Shown here piece after piece: positions 42,128-51,158 of a stretch of DNA of 64,000 nucleotides (its first letter is position 1; the number at the start of each line of letters is the position of its first letter). Both the position numbers and the translations under genes were made by a program. The notes under the pieces are model-generated. The model did not search any database. It worked only from the letters and a program-made list of their open reading frames with translations, and was not told where the DNA came from. This DNA is from Craspedostauros australis (Eukaryota; Bacillariophyta; Bacillariophyceae; Mastogloiales; Achnanthaceae), in assembly GCA_026770025.1 (NCBI GenBank), contig JAMXDE010000050.1:62001-126000 (forward strand). Reading direction: 5' to 3'.

Positions 42128-45100
42128 TCATAATGCCAGCACGGAATTCGATTTGAGATCACGACGTCTCCGACTTTGCCTGCCAAAATGGAACCATGAT
42201 CGATTGCGTCGCATGCGATGCTTGGCGGCCGTGCGCCGACGATCGTCAGCACCCTGCGATTTCGCCGGATATCCATCCACGAAGGTCGCCTCGAAGAACT
42301 TCTTGCGCACCACGTCCAGCCAGAGGATGCTGGAGCTCAGCAGGATGATGTACATCAGATCCTGCAACGATAGCGCTTCCGTTTGGAAGATTTCTTGCAG
42401 TGGCGCGAAGTAAATCACCATGAGTTGCCCCAGCACGGATCCGCCCACGGCCCACACGAAGGCCGGGTTGCTGAAGGGATTCAGTTCGTAGAAGCATCGT
42501 TCCGCCGACCGGCACACGTAGGCATTGAACAGATCGCAGTTCACGAACATCATGAAGGTCATGGTGGTGTCACGACGCGATACCACGTTGTCGTCATCGA
42601 GTTCGTTGGCGAAGACCTTGAGCGTCAAGAAGACGATCAGCGCGGCGCTCGTGATGGCGCGCAGCAGCAGCGCCCGCGTCACGATGGCGTCGTCGGCCTT
42701 GCGAGGTTTCGCGTTCAGAATCTTGTCGTCGACAGGTTCCACGCCCAGACTTTGGGCCGGCGGTCCGTCCATGATAATGTTGATCCAAAGAATCTGCATG
42801 GCATTCAGTGGGGTTGGCAGACCAAGCATGGTGGCGATGCTGGCCATGGTCAATGCGGCGAAGGAGGTGCTGAGTTGGAAGGCGAGGAAGCAACGTATGT
42901 TGAAGAAGATTCCTTTGCCTTCAGCAATTGCGTACGTGATGGTGCGGAAGTTGTCGTCGGCCAGAACCACGTCGGCGGCCTCCTTGGCCACGTCCGTTCC
43001 TTTGCATCCCATGGCGATGCCAATGTCGGCTCCCTTCAGTGCGGTGGCGTCATTTACGCCATCCCCCGTCATGGCCACGATGTCACCGTGTTGCTGCAAC
43101 GCCCGAACGATCGCCAATTTGTGACGCGGCGCGACGCGGTAGAAGATGCGGACATTGGCAACAGCCTCGGGCAGTATCCGCGCGGGTATCGATTCCAACT
43201 CCGCGCCGCTCATGACGATGTTGGAAGGTGACGCATCGCCCGCTTCCACATCTGACAACGACACTGGTGCGGCGTCGTATGTTTCGCTGTTTGTGTCGAG
43301 TTGGCGGTTGGATGTCAATTCATCTCCGATGATCCCACACCGGCTCGCGATTGCCATCGCAGTCTCTTTGGAATCACCCGTCACCATCATGACCTTGACG
43401 CCACCACGACGCAGTTGCCACACCGAATCAGCGACGCCATCGCGGGGTGGGTCTTCCATTCCTACAAGTCCGGCGAATATCATTGCAGCAGAAGCCTTAC
43501 CATCATTGCAATTGCCAGCGGTGTTGCCATTACCGTTGCTTGTGTCATTGTCGCAATCATCAGAAACTGCTTCACCGTAGGCCATGGCGAGGACGCGTAA
43601 TCCAGTTCCGGCCATGCGGCGCGATTGGATGAGAATTGCTCTGCGAATTTCTTCGTTGATGGGTGTGATACAACCATTTGTGCCCGTGTACGAGTTGCAT
43701 TCGTCTAGCACCTTTTCGGGCATGCCCTTGACGAAGCACAGGATGGGCTCATTCGAATTCGATGTTGCGCCTTCATTTGTGGAGAGACCGTTCTGATAGC
43801 CGTTGCTGTAGATGGTTTCAAATTCGGATGGCGTCAATTTCGTTTGCGTCGTCTTGAGCCGTTCAAATGCCTTGCATGTGTGCTGTCCATTCACGGGCCG
43901 CACATGCACTTCCATTCGTTTGCGTTCGCTGGTGAATGGAATCTCTCGAACGCGTTGATACTGAGCACGGGGGTCGTCGACATTTGCCTTCGTGGCAGCA
44001 ATGAGCAACGCCAACTCCGTTGGTTGTCCGGACATATCATCTTTTGTGCTTGCGACGCCCGTGATGGGACAGGATATCGTGGCATCGTTGCAAAGGCAAG
44101 ACGTCTGCAGCAGCGCGGATATGGCGACCATCTCCTCGTTGTTGCTGTGCTGCTGCTGACGATATGGATCGGAAAGATCCAAAGACTTTGGATTCTCCAC
44201 GACATTCCCCGCCATGAGGAGATTGCCGTCCGATACATCATATCCCACACCCGTGAAGGTGAATTGGTGTCGTGGAAAGGCCGGCACGAAGACAGCACGC
44301 ACAGTCATTTCATTCTGCGTCAGCGTTCCCGTCTTGTCGGACGCCACGGCCGTGGTGCAGCCCAAGCTCTCCACGACGGGCAGCTTCTTGATGATGGCGT
44401 TGTGTCTGGACATGCGCAGGACGCCCAGCGCGAGCGTGACGGTGGTGCAGATTGGCAGCCCTTCTGGGATGGCGGCCACGGCCAAACTGACGGCGACCGT
44501 CAACGTTTCGAGGAATGGCCGTCCCATGACGACGCCCAAGATGGCGATGGCGACGATCGCGGCGCTACTGAAATAAGCCAACCGCTGACCCAATTCGTCT
44601 ATCTTCAATTGCAGCGGCGATTTGCGCGCCGTGACTTGCGACAGCTCCGACGCGACCTTGCCAAACTCCGTGTGCGGGCCAACGGCAATGACGAGAGCTC
44701 GTCCGCGTCCCGAATTGACGAGGGTTCCCGCGAACGCGATATTCGTTTGCCGCGTGATGTCGGTGGTCGACGAGGTGGATTCTGGCGTGGTCGCATTTGC
44801 ATTCGTATTTGCGTCGGCACTTGCGGTTGCATCTGTCGGCGTCATGGTGGAATCCATATCCAGCCGAACCGCCTGACTCGTCTTGGAGACGGCCTGCGTT
44901 TCGCCAGTCAAGGAGCTTTCGTCGATCATGAGCTCCACCGCATCGATGATGCGACAATCCGCCGGGACGCGATCCCCTGTCGACAGCATGACACAATCTC
45001 CAACAACCAGCTCCTTGGCAGGATGCTGGTGATGCACAGCCCCCTGATCCCGAATGACCGTGCAGGTGTGCGGGACCAGGTTGGTGAGCTTCTCCAATGC

Positions 45101-45556
45101 CATTTCGGAACGATATTCCTGCACTGCGGCCACCATGGCCACGATGAGCAGGGCGATGCCGATGGAGATGGCATCGGCCGCGTTGCCCAGCAGGATGGAG
45201 ATGAAAGCTGAAAAGAGGAGCATCCCGATGAGCGGTTCCTTCAGCTGCTCGACGAGAGCCGCAGTGATGGAAGACAAAGGCGTAGTGTTGCCGTTGCTGC
45301 CATCATCATCCGAGTTCAACGTGTTGCTACCAAACCGCTGGCGCAGTCGGGAGGCCTCCGATGAGGTCCATCCGATCTTGCTGTGGAGAGCGGTGTCTGC
45401 AGCTGTGCTTGATGCTGATCCTGCAGGTGCTGATAATGACCTCAACTTCCTCGCTGCTTCTTCCGGTCGCCAACCACACTCCTCCTCTCGTGAGAAGGGG
45501 TACGAAGATTGCGACAGCACGGCCGGAGATCCGGCGGCCCCTTTCGCCGACGTCAT
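42128..45556 (-). CDS. P-type Ca2+/Mn2+ ATPase, SPCA/PMR1 type
   Basis: 1,142 residues, intronless. The expected product pumps Ca2+ and probably Mn2+ into Golgi or secretory-pathway membranes. The N-terminal cation-ATPase segment (GWTSSEASRLRQRFGSNTL) precedes the first membrane pair. AAVQEYRSEMALEKL then GDRVPADCRIIDAVELMIDE lead to the actuator SLTGETQAVS (about 215). IPEGLPICTTV is the membrane-helix 4 motif. SDKTGTLTQNEMT carries the phosphorylated Asp (about 405), MVTGDSKETAMAI and TGDGVNDATALKGADIGIAMG (about 827) form the hinge, and INIIMDGPPAQSLGVEPVD is close to the SPCA signature. EYRS and MDGPPAQ favour SPCA over SERCA. An insertion rich in Asp, Ala and Thr follows the TGE loop, and low-complexity Asn/Gly insertions lie in the nucleotide domain. 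It is divergent from the aminopeptidase gene, with 850 bp between starts. Confidence 0.9.
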   Translation of the reverse strand: MTSAKGAAGSPAVLSQSSYPFSREEECGWRPEEAARKLRSLSAPAGSASSTAADTALHSKIGWTSSEASRLRQRFGSNTLNSDDDGSNGNTTPLSSITAALVEQLKEPLIGMLLFSAFISILLGNAADAISIGIALLIVAMVAAVQEYRSEMALEKLTNLVPHTCTVIRDQGAVHHQHPAKELVVGDCVMLSTGDRVPADCRIIDAVELMIDESSLTGETQAVSKTSQAVRLDMDSTMTPTDATASADANTNANATTPESTSSTTDITRQTNIAFAGTLVNSGRGRALVIAVGPHTEFGKVASELSQVTARKSPLQLKIDELGQRLAYFSSAAIVAIAILGVVMGRPFLETLTVAVSLAVAAIPEGLPICTTVTLALGVLRMSRHNAIIKKLPVVESLGCTTAVASDKTGTLTQNEMTVRAVFVPAFPRHQFTFTGVGYDVSDGNLLMAGNVVENPKSLDLSDPYRQQQHSNNEEMVAISALLQTSCLCNDATISCPITGVASTKDDMSGQPTELALLIAATKANVDDPRAQYQRVREIPFTSERKRMEVHVRPVNGQHTCKAFERLKTTQTKLTPSEFETIYSNGYQNGLSTNEGATSNSNEPILCFVKGMPEKVLDECNSYTGTNGCITPINEEIRRAILIQSRRMAGTGLRVLAMAYGEAVSDDCDNDTSNGNGNTAGNCNDGKASAAMIFAGLVGMEDPPRDGVADSVWQLRRGGVKVMMVTGDSKETAMAIASRCGIIGDELTSNRQLDTNSETYDAAPVSLSDVEAGDASPSNIVMSGAELESIPARILPEAVANVRIFYRVAPRHKLAIVRALQQHGDIVAMTGDGVNDATALKGADIGIAMGCKGTDVAKEAADVVLADDNFRTITYAIAEGKGIFFNIRCFLAFQLSTSFAALTMASIATMLGLPTPLNAMQILWINIIMDGPPAQSLGVEPVDDKILNAKPRKADDAIVTRALLLRAITSAALIVFLTLKVFANELDDDNVVSRRDTTMTFMMFVNCDLFNAYVCRSAERCFYELNPFSNPAFVWAVGGSVLGQLMVIYFAPLQEIFQTEALSLQDLMYIILLSSSILWLDVVRKKFFEATFVDGYPAKSQGADDRRRTAAKHRMRRNRSWFHFGRQSRRRRDLKSNSVLAL

Positions 45557-46410
45557 CTCAATGTCTCCCAGCCAGGTACAATGCCAGAGTGCGAGTATGC
45601 TGTTGGTAGTTGTAATGGTTGTAGCGCACTACTCTTTGATGATCGAGTGCAGGCCTGGGAATGTCGAGCGACGACTGATCGAAGACTGATCGAAGACTGG
45701 TCGAAGACTGTTTGGAGTCCTGGATGACAACCGACGATCAGTAGCTGATGGATTGCAGGCAGAGTAATAGAGCAGTACTGTATAGTCCAGTCTGCTATAC
45801 TAGAATACTTGCGATGTGATGCCACTGGATGAGGAGTGCACTTGCGTACCAAGACAGTGACTCGTCGGCGTCCCAGAATTCGAGTAGTCGTATGCACTGG
45901 AGGAAGTATGCTCCGGAGCAGGTAGTGGTATGGCTGTTGAGTCTCCACTTGCTGTGGAACGCACTGTCATGCAAGACAATTGGTGGGAATGACAATGTTG
46001 CGTACAAATCCAACGGAATCAAGCACACCCTTGTTTCGTGTTGCGGTTGCAACGTTGGTTGTTGACTTGTTTCTTCGTGAATCGGCGCAAACGTGATCAA
46101 AACTGGATGACGATTCCCGACAAAGTAAACAAGACTCGATAGTGAGACGTGTACCGGACAGACGGAATGCTTGGATTTGGCGAAAGGCAAACCACGATCG
46201 TGGAACAACAATCCAACCTGACAAAACGCTGACGCCAGCAAACGCAACCCACGATGAAGATCACCACATCGTTGGAAGCAACACTCCATTCTCACCAACC
46301 TTCCTCCGCCAACACAAGGTCGAAGCATACGACCTCCTAATAGAGACATAGAGTACGCGTGGAGCAGTTAGAGCACTACCATATTATATTTTATGTGACA
46401 TTGGCAGCAC
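45557..46410. promoter_or_regulatory. Shared upstream region of two divergent genes
   Basis: 854 bp between the ATPase start (-) and the aminopeptidase start (+), so probably both promoters. Contains a short tandem repeat (GACTGATCGAA-like, three copies, 45672-45711). No TATA element could be assigned with confidence. Confidence 0.45.
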
Positions 46411-47892
46411 ATGATTGCAGCAGCATCGACGAGCGCACGAACAAGCACAAGCACGGGGAAGATGATGATGTCCAAACAAAGACTCCTCGGGAGCACAATG
46501 ATCCTGCTGCGGTCCTCGGCCTCGCGATCTGCCAGCACGGCTGCATTCATCGGCCGAGGCACTTCCACGCTGCTGCAGCACCATCACCATGTCCATCACC
46601 CATCCGGGCTTCGCTCGATCGGAAGCGCTGCAGCCCGCCTGACGTCGTCCACATCATTGTCAGCATCGGCGGCATCGGCAACTGTTGCGAGCTACTCGCC
46701 TTACAAATCCAATCACAAGGCGGCGCCCATCTCACCACCAACTGGACAGCCTCTGCGCGGCCTGGCCACCACACCACAATCGCCCCCAGCAGCTGCTGCC
46801 GCCACACCGACCGCATCGTGGAATGACGAGATCTCCCGGTACGACAGATCCTACGACACCTCGTCGGACCGCACCACCATGAAACCGTATCCGTTGTCCG
46901 ATTGGAAGTCCGCGCCACCGCACATCGCGCGACCGCCCTACGCCGCTACGGGGCAGGTTCCGTTCCACGCCAACGAGATCGTCCTGCACAACGATGCCTT
47001 CGAACTCGAGAAGATGAGGCACGCCGCCCGCGTGGCGCGCAAGGGATTGAACCTGGCCTGCGCGTTGGCCAAGCCCGGCGTCACGACGGATGAGATCGAT
47101 TCCATTGTGCACGACGCGCTGCTGCGCAATGGCAACGCCTATCCGAGTCCGCTGAATTATTCCAACTTCCCCAAATCCTTGTGCAGCAGCGTCAACGAGG
47201 TCATCTGCCACGGCATCCCGGACATGCGCGCGTTGGAGCTGGGCGACATCGTGTCATTCGATGTCAGCTGCTTTGTGGATGGCGTGCACGGCGACAACTG
47301 CGCCACCGTCATCGTGGGGGATCACGATGGCGCGAATGATCTCAGTTGGGACGACATCGCCACCGCGCAGAGCAGACTGGCGCAATCGCAACAGCAGTCG
47401 CCGTACCACCACCACCCCACCGCCGATTGGAGAGGCGTTGCCTTCCGAACGACGTTCAACTCGCCGCAGCAGGAACTGCAATTCGTCGCATCGCGCCGAC
47501 TCGTGCACGCCGCGCGCGAGTCGCTGTACGCCGCCATCGACGCCATCGGACCCGGCGCCTGTCTCAGCGACGTGGGCGGCGCCATCCAGGACGTCGCCGA
47601 TGCCTACGGGTACAGCACGGTGGAGAAGTACCGCGGACACGGCATTCACACGCAGCTGCATCTGCCGCCCTTCGTCAAGCACTACCGCAACAACGACAAG
47701 CTGGAACTGGTGCCCGGCATGATCTTCACGATCGAACCCATGCTGGTGGAAGGCGCCGGCGCGTGTCATGAGTGGGGCGACGCCTGGACGGTCGTGACGG
47801 ATGATGGTGGCATGGCGGCGCAGTTTGAGCATACCGTTCTCATCACGGATACCGGCGTGGAGATTTTGACGCAATCGGACGAGACCCTTTGA
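46411..47892 (+). CDS. Methionine aminopeptidase type 1, organelle form
   Basis: 493 residues. Removes the initiator Met from new proteins. The first 170 residues are Ser/Ala/Arg/Thr-rich and look like an organelle targeting extension (RSSASRSASTAAF) plus low-complexity linker, so mitochondrion or plastid is likely. The catalytic domain starts near 185 (LEKMRHAARVARKGLNLA). Metal ligands of the pita-bread fold are visible: SFDVSCFVDGVHGDNCAT (two Asp), YRGHGIHTQLH (His), FTIEPML (Glu) and FEHTVLIT (Glu). The GHGIG motif of most homologues is GHGIH here. About 50 Gln/His/Pro-rich residues are inserted between the second metal Asp and RLVHAARESL. Start at 46411 is the first Met; a Met cluster at residues 18-20 is an alternative. 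Confidence 0.9.
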   Translation: MIAAASTSARTSTSTGKMMMSKQRLLGSTMILLRSSASRSASTAAFIGRGTSTLLQHHHHVHHPSGLRSIGSAAARLTSSTSLSASAASATVASYSPYKSNHKAAPISPPTGQPLRGLATTPQSPPAAAAATPTASWNDEISRYDRSYDTSSDRTTMKPYPLSDWKSAPPHIARPPYAATGQVPFHANEIVLHNDAFELEKMRHAARVARKGLNLACALAKPGVTTDEIDSIVHDALLRNGNAYPSPLNYSNFPKSLCSSVNEVICHGIPDMRALELGDIVSFDVSCFVDGVHGDNCATVIVGDHDGANDLSWDDIATAQSRLAQSQQQSPYHHHPTADWRGVAFRTTFNSPQQELQFVASRRLVHAARESLYAAIDAIGPGACLSDVGGAIQDVADAYGYSTVEKYRGHGIHTQLHLPPFVKHYRNNDKLELVPGMIFTIEPMLVEGAGACHEWGDAWTVVTDDGGMAAQFEHTVLITDTGVEILTQSDETL

Positions 47893-48987
47893 GCGGAGGC
47901 ATTGCTGGAGTGCAAGTGCGGCATGGTATTGTGATAGTCTCGCTACCACCGCTTAACTTTGATGGGATATCCTGTTCTCGCTTCCATTTGTTGAGTGACA
48001 CTTTCGTTGACAAATCAATCTAGCCTCCTGTCCATAGGCTTCCTGATTCCTGGATGGTGTGTGGCGAATGTTCTTTGTGACTCCACACGACCAAATCGAC
48101 TGTGCAGAGACGTGACAGAAAATATCAGCGATGACACAACACACACACAAGGTTGGAGGAACAAGTCCGCGAGTTCCCTGTGAGAACAACACGCAACCAA
48201 GGGGGAAAAGCGAAAAGGAGTCCACCATCGCCGCTGTTCGTCAACACGTCTTCGTTTGAAGTCTTTTTTTCTTGGCGTTGTTTGTTGCGCATCCGTTTGG
48301 CGGGACATCCATCAACAACATTACCGTTGCCGTGATTGTCGATCTCTCTGTCTCTCCGGTATTCTTGCATGCATGCTCGTTTGGATAGCACACACCACAC
48401 CTGAAGCCATCAACATCAACATCTCTCCGACGGTACAGCCGCAGGTGTTCAAACGGAGTCGGTCGCACAGAACTCTGGAGACGAGGTTGGCTTCCTTTCC
48501 GACGCCTCCAGCAGACGTTGCTCTTCTCATTCGCCGTGTTCTGCGTTCCACGACATAAACACAAGCATAACCACAAGCATAACCACAAACATACTGCTGC
48601 TAATAGGATACGGACGTATTGGTCCTCGCGCATAGATACTCGTTCTCCTGCAAAAAGACGCAACACGGCTCCAGAAGGAACCGTCCCCATAATCGTGCCT
48701 CTCACGACAAGCGGGCAAGACAAGACCAGCGGAAGAAGCAACCGTGGGAACGAACCAATCGAATTCCGCGACCTCCTGAGTCCGCAAGTGACTACGACTA
48801 CTTCGCTTCTGCAATCCGCAGCGCCAACGGCAAGAACCGCAGACGGAAGGGCCATCCATCCATCGCTTCTCCCTTCCTTCCTTCCTTCCTTCGCCACACT
48901 GCAACACACCATACCACACTGCAACACACCATATCACACTGCAACAAACCATAGCACTAATACTACTATACCGCAAAGGATTCCAAC
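47893..48987. other. Intergenic region with microsatellites
   Basis: No gene seen. Contains a CTTC run (about 48870-48892) and the 20-bp tandem repeat at 48896-48955, just upstream of the next start codon. Minus-strand ORFs of 228 and 271 codons here have no motif and overlap the repeats. Confidence 0.5.
48896..48955. repeat. Three tandem copies of a 20-bp unit
   Basis: ACACTGCAACACACCATACC, ACACTGCAACACACCATATC and ACACTGCAACAAACCATAGC in direct succession. They end 32 bp before the start codon of the next gene and so probably lie in its promoter or 5' UTR. Confidence 0.9.
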
Positions 48988-50838
48988 ATGGCAACGACAT
49001 CACCGACCGTCTCGCCGACGATGGCTGCGGTGCCGCCCATGCCCACCACTCCCATGACAGCCACGACGCTGCCGCCCTCTGCGATGACTCAGGCGCCCCC
49101 ACCGGCTGCATCGGCAACTGCCACCACAACGCCAGCGAGAGCCCATTCACCACTGCCGAATCAAACGGGACAGTCATATCTGGAAGAGCGCGACGAAGGA
49201 CTGCTGCGCGATGTGCTGGAGGAGCTGGACCGCGAACGCTCGAAGCGAGCGGAGATGGAGGCGAAGCTGCATCGGTTGGAGCAGGAGCAGGCGGCCAGCA
49301 AGCGCGCGGCAAACATCGTTGCCGCCAACGCGCAGGAGGCACCGGAGTACATCTCCCTCAAGGCGACGTCAGAGGGGTATTTGGAGCTGCTCGACGCGCT
49401 CACGACGGATCGACCCGCGTTCGCTGCCGCAGTTGCGTACGAGAAACAGTTGGCGAATGAGGCCGCCTCGCAATCATCAGCCAGGCAGATCCCGCTGCCC
49501 AAGTTCAAGCGCCAGAATCGAAAGGGAGACCAGGTCGCCAAAACGCTTCCGATGCACGTCATCCGTCTGCTCGAGATCATCCCGTGGGATGCGAGGACGG
49601 AACCCCATCTCTTCGCGCAGGAATGCGTCTACGAGTGGCAGGTGCGCTCCTCCAACAAGACGTGGAACAAGACGCTGCGCCAATTCCCCACCTTCTTCAA
49701 GACGTTGCCCATCGTCGTGCCGCAGCCGGGCAAGACCGTCGAGGAAAAGGGACACGGCCTGCTCAACAAGAGCACGTGGAATCGTCCGCCGCAGCAGGGC
49801 GTGCTCACCACGATGGCGGTGGACCAAATTTTGAACATCGACAAGGGTTACCCGCTGCCGCAAAACGGAGGCAGCTGGCAGTGGATCGGCGGATGGCGCA
49901 TCGAGAAGCGCGTCAACCAGACGGACGACCAGGGATGGTCCTACTCCTACGATCCCTCCATTTCCGGCGACGCCAATCACAAGGCATACGGCGATCGATT
50001 GGAGATGCCGCCGAAGGGAACGCCCAACCTCATTCACAGACGGCGAAAATGGACGCGCACGCGTCTTCTGGTCGACTACCCGCACGCATCCGAATCGACG
50101 CGCCAATACCTCAAGGTCTTGGCAGACAAGGCCGCATCGCAAATCAGCGCCGAGAAGCTGTCCGAACAGCTCGTCGAGACCAAAATGAAGCTCACCACGC
50201 TGGAGCAGGATCATCTCAACCTCCAGGAAGTCACGGATCGCCGGCTGCGCAACCTCACCAAGGACCTGGAAAAGACCCAGCGCATGCTCAAGCAAAAAGA
50301 GGAGCTGCTGGACTCCTTCCAGAAGGGCGACAACGGCAACGTCGTCAAGACCAAGGCCAAGGAGCAGGTCAAGGAGTTTGGATCCGTCGTGTCGCAATGG
50401 GTCTCGCACACCGTCACCAAAACGCGAAACCGCGCCATGTCCACGTCTTCCATTCCTCAGCAACCGCCGTCCAGCAACGATTCCGCGCACGATGGCAACA
50501 CCGTGGGGTCGGAGGAAGATCGTCCCGAATCGGAGGATGGTGCGGCGGCACCATCGCCCACCGTCATCACGACGACCGATTCAGCTGACACTGCGGCATC
50601 GTCCAGCGGCGTTGCGAGTGCGGCAGCGGCAACAATCGCAGAAAATGGCAACCCCAAATCGCCGCAGCAGATTCTGCCATGGGAAAAGGTGCGAGGTGGC
50701 GGACGTCAGGTGCTCGACAAGCTGAAGCAGACGGGTGACCAGAGCATATCCAAAATGAAGCAGCGTGGCAGATTGTCATCGTTGTGGACCAAGACTGGAA
50801 GCAACGTCTCCGCCGATGGCTCGTCGCCTCCAAGTTAA
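48988..50838 (+). CDS. Dysferlin-domain (DysF) protein with coiled coils
   Basis: 616 residues, ATG in the good context AACATGGC. An N-terminal Thr/Pro/Ala low-complexity region (1-60) is followed by a coiled coil (LLRDVLEELDRERSKRAEME, about 70-110). A DysF-like module follows: VYEWQVRSSNKTW near 215, GGSWQWIGGWRIEKRVNQTD and GWSYSYD near 290-315, and HRRRKWTRTRLLVDYP near 352. This Trp-rich, Arg-Trp-rich pattern is typical of DysF domains in peroxisomal peroxins, TECPR1 and dysferlin. A second coiled coil (about 375-450) and an acidic, Ser-rich tail follow. No membrane segment is evident. A role in membrane contact, peroxisome or vesicle biology is inferred from the domain alone. Confidence 0.75.
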   Translation: MATTSPTVSPTMAAVPPMPTTPMTATTLPPSAMTQAPPPAASATATTTPARAHSPLPNQTGQSYLEERDEGLLRDVLEELDRERSKRAEMEAKLHRLEQEQAASKRAANIVAANAQEAPEYISLKATSEGYLELLDALTTDRPAFAAAVAYEKQLANEAASQSSARQIPLPKFKRQNRKGDQVAKTLPMHVIRLLEIIPWDARTEPHLFAQECVYEWQVRSSNKTWNKTLRQFPTFFKTLPIVVPQPGKTVEEKGHGLLNKSTWNRPPQQGVLTTMAVDQILNIDKGYPLPQNGGSWQWIGGWRIEKRVNQTDDQGWSYSYDPSISGDANHKAYGDRLEMPPKGTPNLIHRRRKWTRTRLLVDYPHASESTRQYLKVLADKAASQISAEKLSEQLVETKMKLTTLEQDHLNLQEVTDRRLRNLTKDLEKTQRMLKQKEELLDSFQKGDNGNVVKTKAKEQVKEFGSVVSQWVSHTVTKTRNRAMSTSSIPQQPPSSNDSAHDGNTVGSEEDRPESEDGAAAPSPTVITTTDSADTAASSSGVASAAAATIAENGNPKSPQQILPWEKVRGGGRQVLDKLKQTGDQSISKMKQRGRLSSLWTKTGSNVSADGSSPPS

Positions 50839-51158
50839 CTTTCCACTCTCCCTCCAGAAATGAATCAAGGTATCACGCCAGCGCCATGATCATAGATTCG
50901 CGCAAGGTTGAGGAGTGTAATTAATTCTGTGCGCCCGCAAAGCCATTTGTCAATTCTCGTTGTCTCCCGTGTCTGGCGTTGGAAATGAAGCAACAAACGG
51001 TCATCGATGGGCGTGAGTGATGAAAAAGCGAACATGCAACGCGAGGATGTTCGCATTGATCGTACGAGAAAAACCTATCCAGGGACAAGACATTTGTTCT
51101 TTTTGCACCTCTCTCTTGTTGCGCAGTCCTTTTCCTTCCACCCACATAAAAAACAGGA
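50839..51158. other. Intergenic region, no gene seen
   Basis: 320 bp between two co-directional genes. It should hold the 3' end of the DysF gene and the promoter of the reductase-like gene. Confidence 0.5.

Noticed and set aside
43844-45211. 455-codon plus-strand ORF opposite the ATPase
   Set aside because: Antisense shadow of a clearly conserved P-type ATPase; composition (Arg/His/Gly/Asp) is typical of such shadows.
48527-49342. 271-codon minus-strand ORF in the DysF upstream region
   Set aside because: It overlaps tandem repeats and the DysF start region; composition is low complexity and motif-free.
49477-50490. 337-codon minus-strand ORF opposite the DysF gene
   Set aside because: Antisense shadow; the plus strand has domain motifs and a good start context.
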